Shown piece by piece: positions 6,898 to 8,384 of a DNA stretch of 8,384 bases. Each line of letters opens with the position of its first letter. The first letter of the stretch is position 1. The notes under the pieces were generated by a model. The model searched no databases, had not been told where the DNA came from, and saw nothing but the letters and a program-made list of their open reading frames with translations. A program made the position numbers and the translations under genes. The stretch lies in the NCBI GenBank assembly GCA_947506075.1, contig CANNNN010000101.1:1-8384 (forward strand), read 5' to 3'. The DNA is from Methylococcaceae bacterium (lineage in GTDB: Bacteria > Pseudomonadota > Gammaproteobacteria > Methylococcales > Methylomonadaceae).

Positions 6898-7392
6898 TTA
6901 TTTCATTTTCATCTTCAGGCCGGCACTGCAAAAAAATACCTGATCACAATATTGCCCCATTAATTGAGCCGCTTTTCCTGACAGGTCGACAAATTGTCGG
7001 GCCAGGCGGTTGTCTGCAACCACACTCAGTCCGACTTCATTGTGTACCAGTACCATGTCACAGGGTAGCTGTAGCAGGGTTTCCAGTTCCTGCAAAATAT
7101 CCACTTCGGGGATTTGGTAATGGAGCTGATTATTCAGCCACATCGACACGCATTCAATCAAAACCGGTCTGGTGCATGTTTGTAATATTTTAAACAGTTT
7201 AACAGGCTCTTCAAGGGTTATAAATAAATCCTGGCGGCGTTGTTGATGAATCAGTATGCGCGCCTGCATCTCGTCATCATAAAACTCGGTTGTCGCCAGG
7301 TAGTAGGGCTTTTCTGTAGCCTGTTCTAAAATAAACATTTCTGCCAAGCGAGATTTGCCGCTTTTGATGCCGCCTATGAATAGTGATTTCAT
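6898..7392 (-). CDS. cobU: Adenosylcobinamide kinase / adenosylcobinamide-phosphate guanylyltransferase (CobU/CobP)
   Basis: Bifunctional cytoplasmic enzyme of the nucleotide loop pathway. It phosphorylates adenosylcobinamide and then adds GMP to give adenosylcobinamide-GDP, the substrate of cobalamin synthase. The 164 residues carry the P-loop GGIKSGKS (7-14), the DDEMQARILIHQQRR segment (39-53) and EEP (61-63). Next comes LIECVSMWLNNQL, then the strongly conserved HNEVGLSVV followed by NRLARQF, and a C-terminal AGLKMKMK. H49 lies in the region of the histidine guanylylated in Salmonella CobU (His46); exact equivalence needs an alignment. The protein is slightly shorter than the usual 170-180 residues but ends in the family's normal C-terminus. 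Its ATG overlaps the cbiB stop as ATGA (7389-7392), implying translational coupling. A GGAG lies ten bases before the ATG. CobS, CobT and CobC are not in the window. Confidence 0.95.
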   Translation of the reverse strand: MKSLFIGGIKSGKSRLAEMFILEQATEKPYYLATTEFYDDEMQARILIHQQRRQDLFITLEEPVKLFKILQTCTRPVLIECVSMWLNNQLHYQIPEVDILQELETLLQLPCDMVLVHNEVGLSVVADNRLARQFVDLSGKAAQLMGQYCDQVFFCSAGLKMKMK

Positions 7393-8285
7393 GTCAGCAT
7401 AACTCCGACTGCCAATAGGCCAAGAATCATCATATTAAAACCTGTTTTCATCTGCAAGGCCTGGCTTAAGGTGGATTTGTCGACCGGCTTGACAGGCAAA
7501 CCCAGGGTCGGTTTATGTTTGATACATCCGTGGTAACTGGCATTGCCGCCCAAGGCAACGCCCAAGGCGCCCGCCATTGCCGCAATCGGGTAGCCGGCAT
7601 TTGGGCTTTCCAGCTTGTTGCCGTCGCTATATAAACATTGCCAGGCCCGTGCTTTGTCTGTTGCCAACAATACCATCAGCAAGGCGGTCAGCCGGGCCGG
7701 AATGTAATTGGCTATGTCGTCGACTAGCGCGGCCGTTTTGCCAAAATAAAAATAGCGTTCCGTTTTATAGGCAATCATCGAATCCATCGTGTTGATGGCT
7801 TTATAGACGGCAATCCCGGGCAAGCCGAACAATGTTAAATAGAACAGCGGCGCGATAACGCCATCGCTGAGATTTTCTGCCCAGGTTTCCAGACCGGCTT
7901 TATAGATTTCGGTTTCTGTCATGTCTGCTGTATCACGGCTGACCAGATAACTTAAGGCCTGTTTGGGTTGCTGAGCGGTTAATAATGCGGCGACGCTTTC
8001 ATGCAGCATGTTCATCGCAAGCCCGGTGGAGGCAAACATCGCCAGAGTTATCAGTGATAACCAGTCTGGAAAAAGACTGCAAAGATAAACCAGGCTGAGG
8101 CTGATCAATAAAGTCAGTGTTATTAAGCAGAGCACCAGTAGCGCGCCGGGAAACATCAGGTTACGGTAAAAGCGCCGCTCAAAAGCGGCAATAAAATCCC
8201 CCATCCATGAGACCGGGTGTTTACTGGGGAATTCGCCAAATACCATATCGATTAGATAGGCTAAGGCGGCTAATTCAAAAAACAT
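7389..8285 (-). CDS. cbiB: Adenosylcobinamide-phosphate synthase CbiB (CobD of the aerobic nomenclature)
   Basis: Integral membrane protein that attaches (R)-1-aminopropanol or its O-phosphate to adenosylcobyric acid, giving adenosylcobinamide or its phosphate. The 298 residues are near the family's usual 300-320. Conserved blocks are an N-terminal LIDMVFGEFPSKHPVSWMG (11-29), SYLVSRDT (112-119) and ETWAENLSDGVIAPLFY (133-149). KAINTMDSMIAYK (162-174), DDIANYIPARLTA (189-201) and SPNAGYPIAAMAGALG (227-242) follow. Hydrophobic segments lie at about 45-70, 75-95, 143-160 and 283-297. It is the first gene of the cbiB-cobU pair, whose products act in succession on the same intermediate. The ribosome site is poor (a GAG about eight bases before ATG). 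Regulation by a B12 riboswitch is common for such genes, but none is visible in the 99 bases upstream. Confidence 0.95.
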   Translation of the reverse strand: MFFELAALAYLIDMVFGEFPSKHPVSWMGDFIAAFERRFYRNLMFPGALLVLCLITLTLLISLSLVYLCSLFPDWLSLITLAMFASTGLAMNMLHESVAALLTAQQPKQALSYLVSRDTADMTETEIYKAGLETWAENLSDGVIAPLFYLTLFGLPGIAVYKAINTMDSMIAYKTERYFYFGKTAALVDDIANYIPARLTALLMVLLATDKARAWQCLYSDGNKLESPNAGYPIAAMAGALGVALGGNASYHGCIKHKPTLGLPVKPVDKSTLSQALQMKTGFNMMILGLLAVGVMLT

Positions 8286-8302
8286 CGTACACTCGGTAGT
8301 TT

Positions 8303-8349
8303 AAAAATGGAAGGCGGATGACAAGGCGAAGGGCAAAAGATGAAAGGAG
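8303..8349. repeat. Purine-rich low-complexity strip upstream of cbiB
   Basis: Forty of 47 bases on the + strand are purines, and AAGGCG occurs twice, 12 bases apart (8311 and 8323). In the direction of cbiB transcription this is a pyrimidine-rich leader. The final 35 bases continue with TTTATTTATCC-type sequence to the window edge. I see no B12 box, clear promoter or terminator here. It looks like degenerate intergenic repeat sequence; that is inference. Confidence 0.4.
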
Positions 8350-8384
8350 TAATGCTTTTTAGCCTTTATTTATCCTTTATCGCC

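Noticed and set aside
6828..7193. 121-codon + strand open frame opposite cobU and the mltB start
   Set aside because: It overlaps conserved cobU motifs in antisense, and its protein shows no known domain.
8352..8384. Possible + strand start (AGGAG, then ATG 8352) running off the right edge
   Set aside because: Only 11 codons are visible, the spacing from AGGAG to ATG is two bases, and the sequence is low-complexity; it cannot be told from repeat sequence.
8286..8384. Cobalamin riboswitch upstream of cbiB
   Set aside because: I looked for a B12-box-like conserved segment on the minus strand and found none; the region is short, low-complexity and pyrimidine-rich in that direction.

Overview
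The window is a compact bacterial chromosomal segment with six complete protein-coding genes, all on the minus strand. In transcription order (right to left) they are cbiB, cobU, mltB, a dicarboxylate/amino acid:cation symporter gene, glgP and lnt. I see no rRNA, tRNA, CRISPR array, insertion sequence, phage gene or plasmid function. The host is Gram-negative, because Lnt and a lipoprotein MltB require an outer membrane. Protein style points to a gammaproteobacterium. A methanotroph of the Methylococcales type is my guess from overall feel only; no methane-oxidation gene is present to test it.

Right end (8384 to 6898): an 85 % purine intergenic strip (on the + strand) precedes cbiB. cbiB and cobU overlap by four bases (ATGA). 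They encode late steps of adenosylcobalamin assembly: aminopropanol attachment, then kinase/guanylyltransferase activation of adenosylcobinamide. No cobalamin riboswitch is visible in the 99 bases available upstream.

Middle (6897 to 4494): mltB encodes a lipoprotein lytic transglycosylase and probably starts at GTG 6835, giving a 62-base gap after cobU that contains a perfect 12-bp palindrome. After a 107-base gap with a small hairpin and a candidate promoter comes a DAACS-family secondary transporter.

Left part (4493 to 1): an AT-rich gap with a nine-base T run on the minus strand leads into glgP, an orphan glycogen phosphorylase with no other glg gene in view. An 80-base spacer, mostly filled by an imperfect inverted repeat, separates glgP from lnt, which has no visible Shine-Dalgarno sequence. 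The lnt stop codon lies inside a perfect 14-bp hairpin. Beyond it, about 200 non-coding bases carry a small dyad and a perfect 18-bp-arm hairpin resembling a REP or MITE element.

The genes do not form one pathway: cobalamin, cell-envelope maintenance (mltB, lnt), solute uptake and glycogen breakdown are simply co-oriented. Only cbiB-cobU is clearly an operon pair. I found no convincing undescribed system; the points of interest are the intergenic inverted repeats and several start-site questions.
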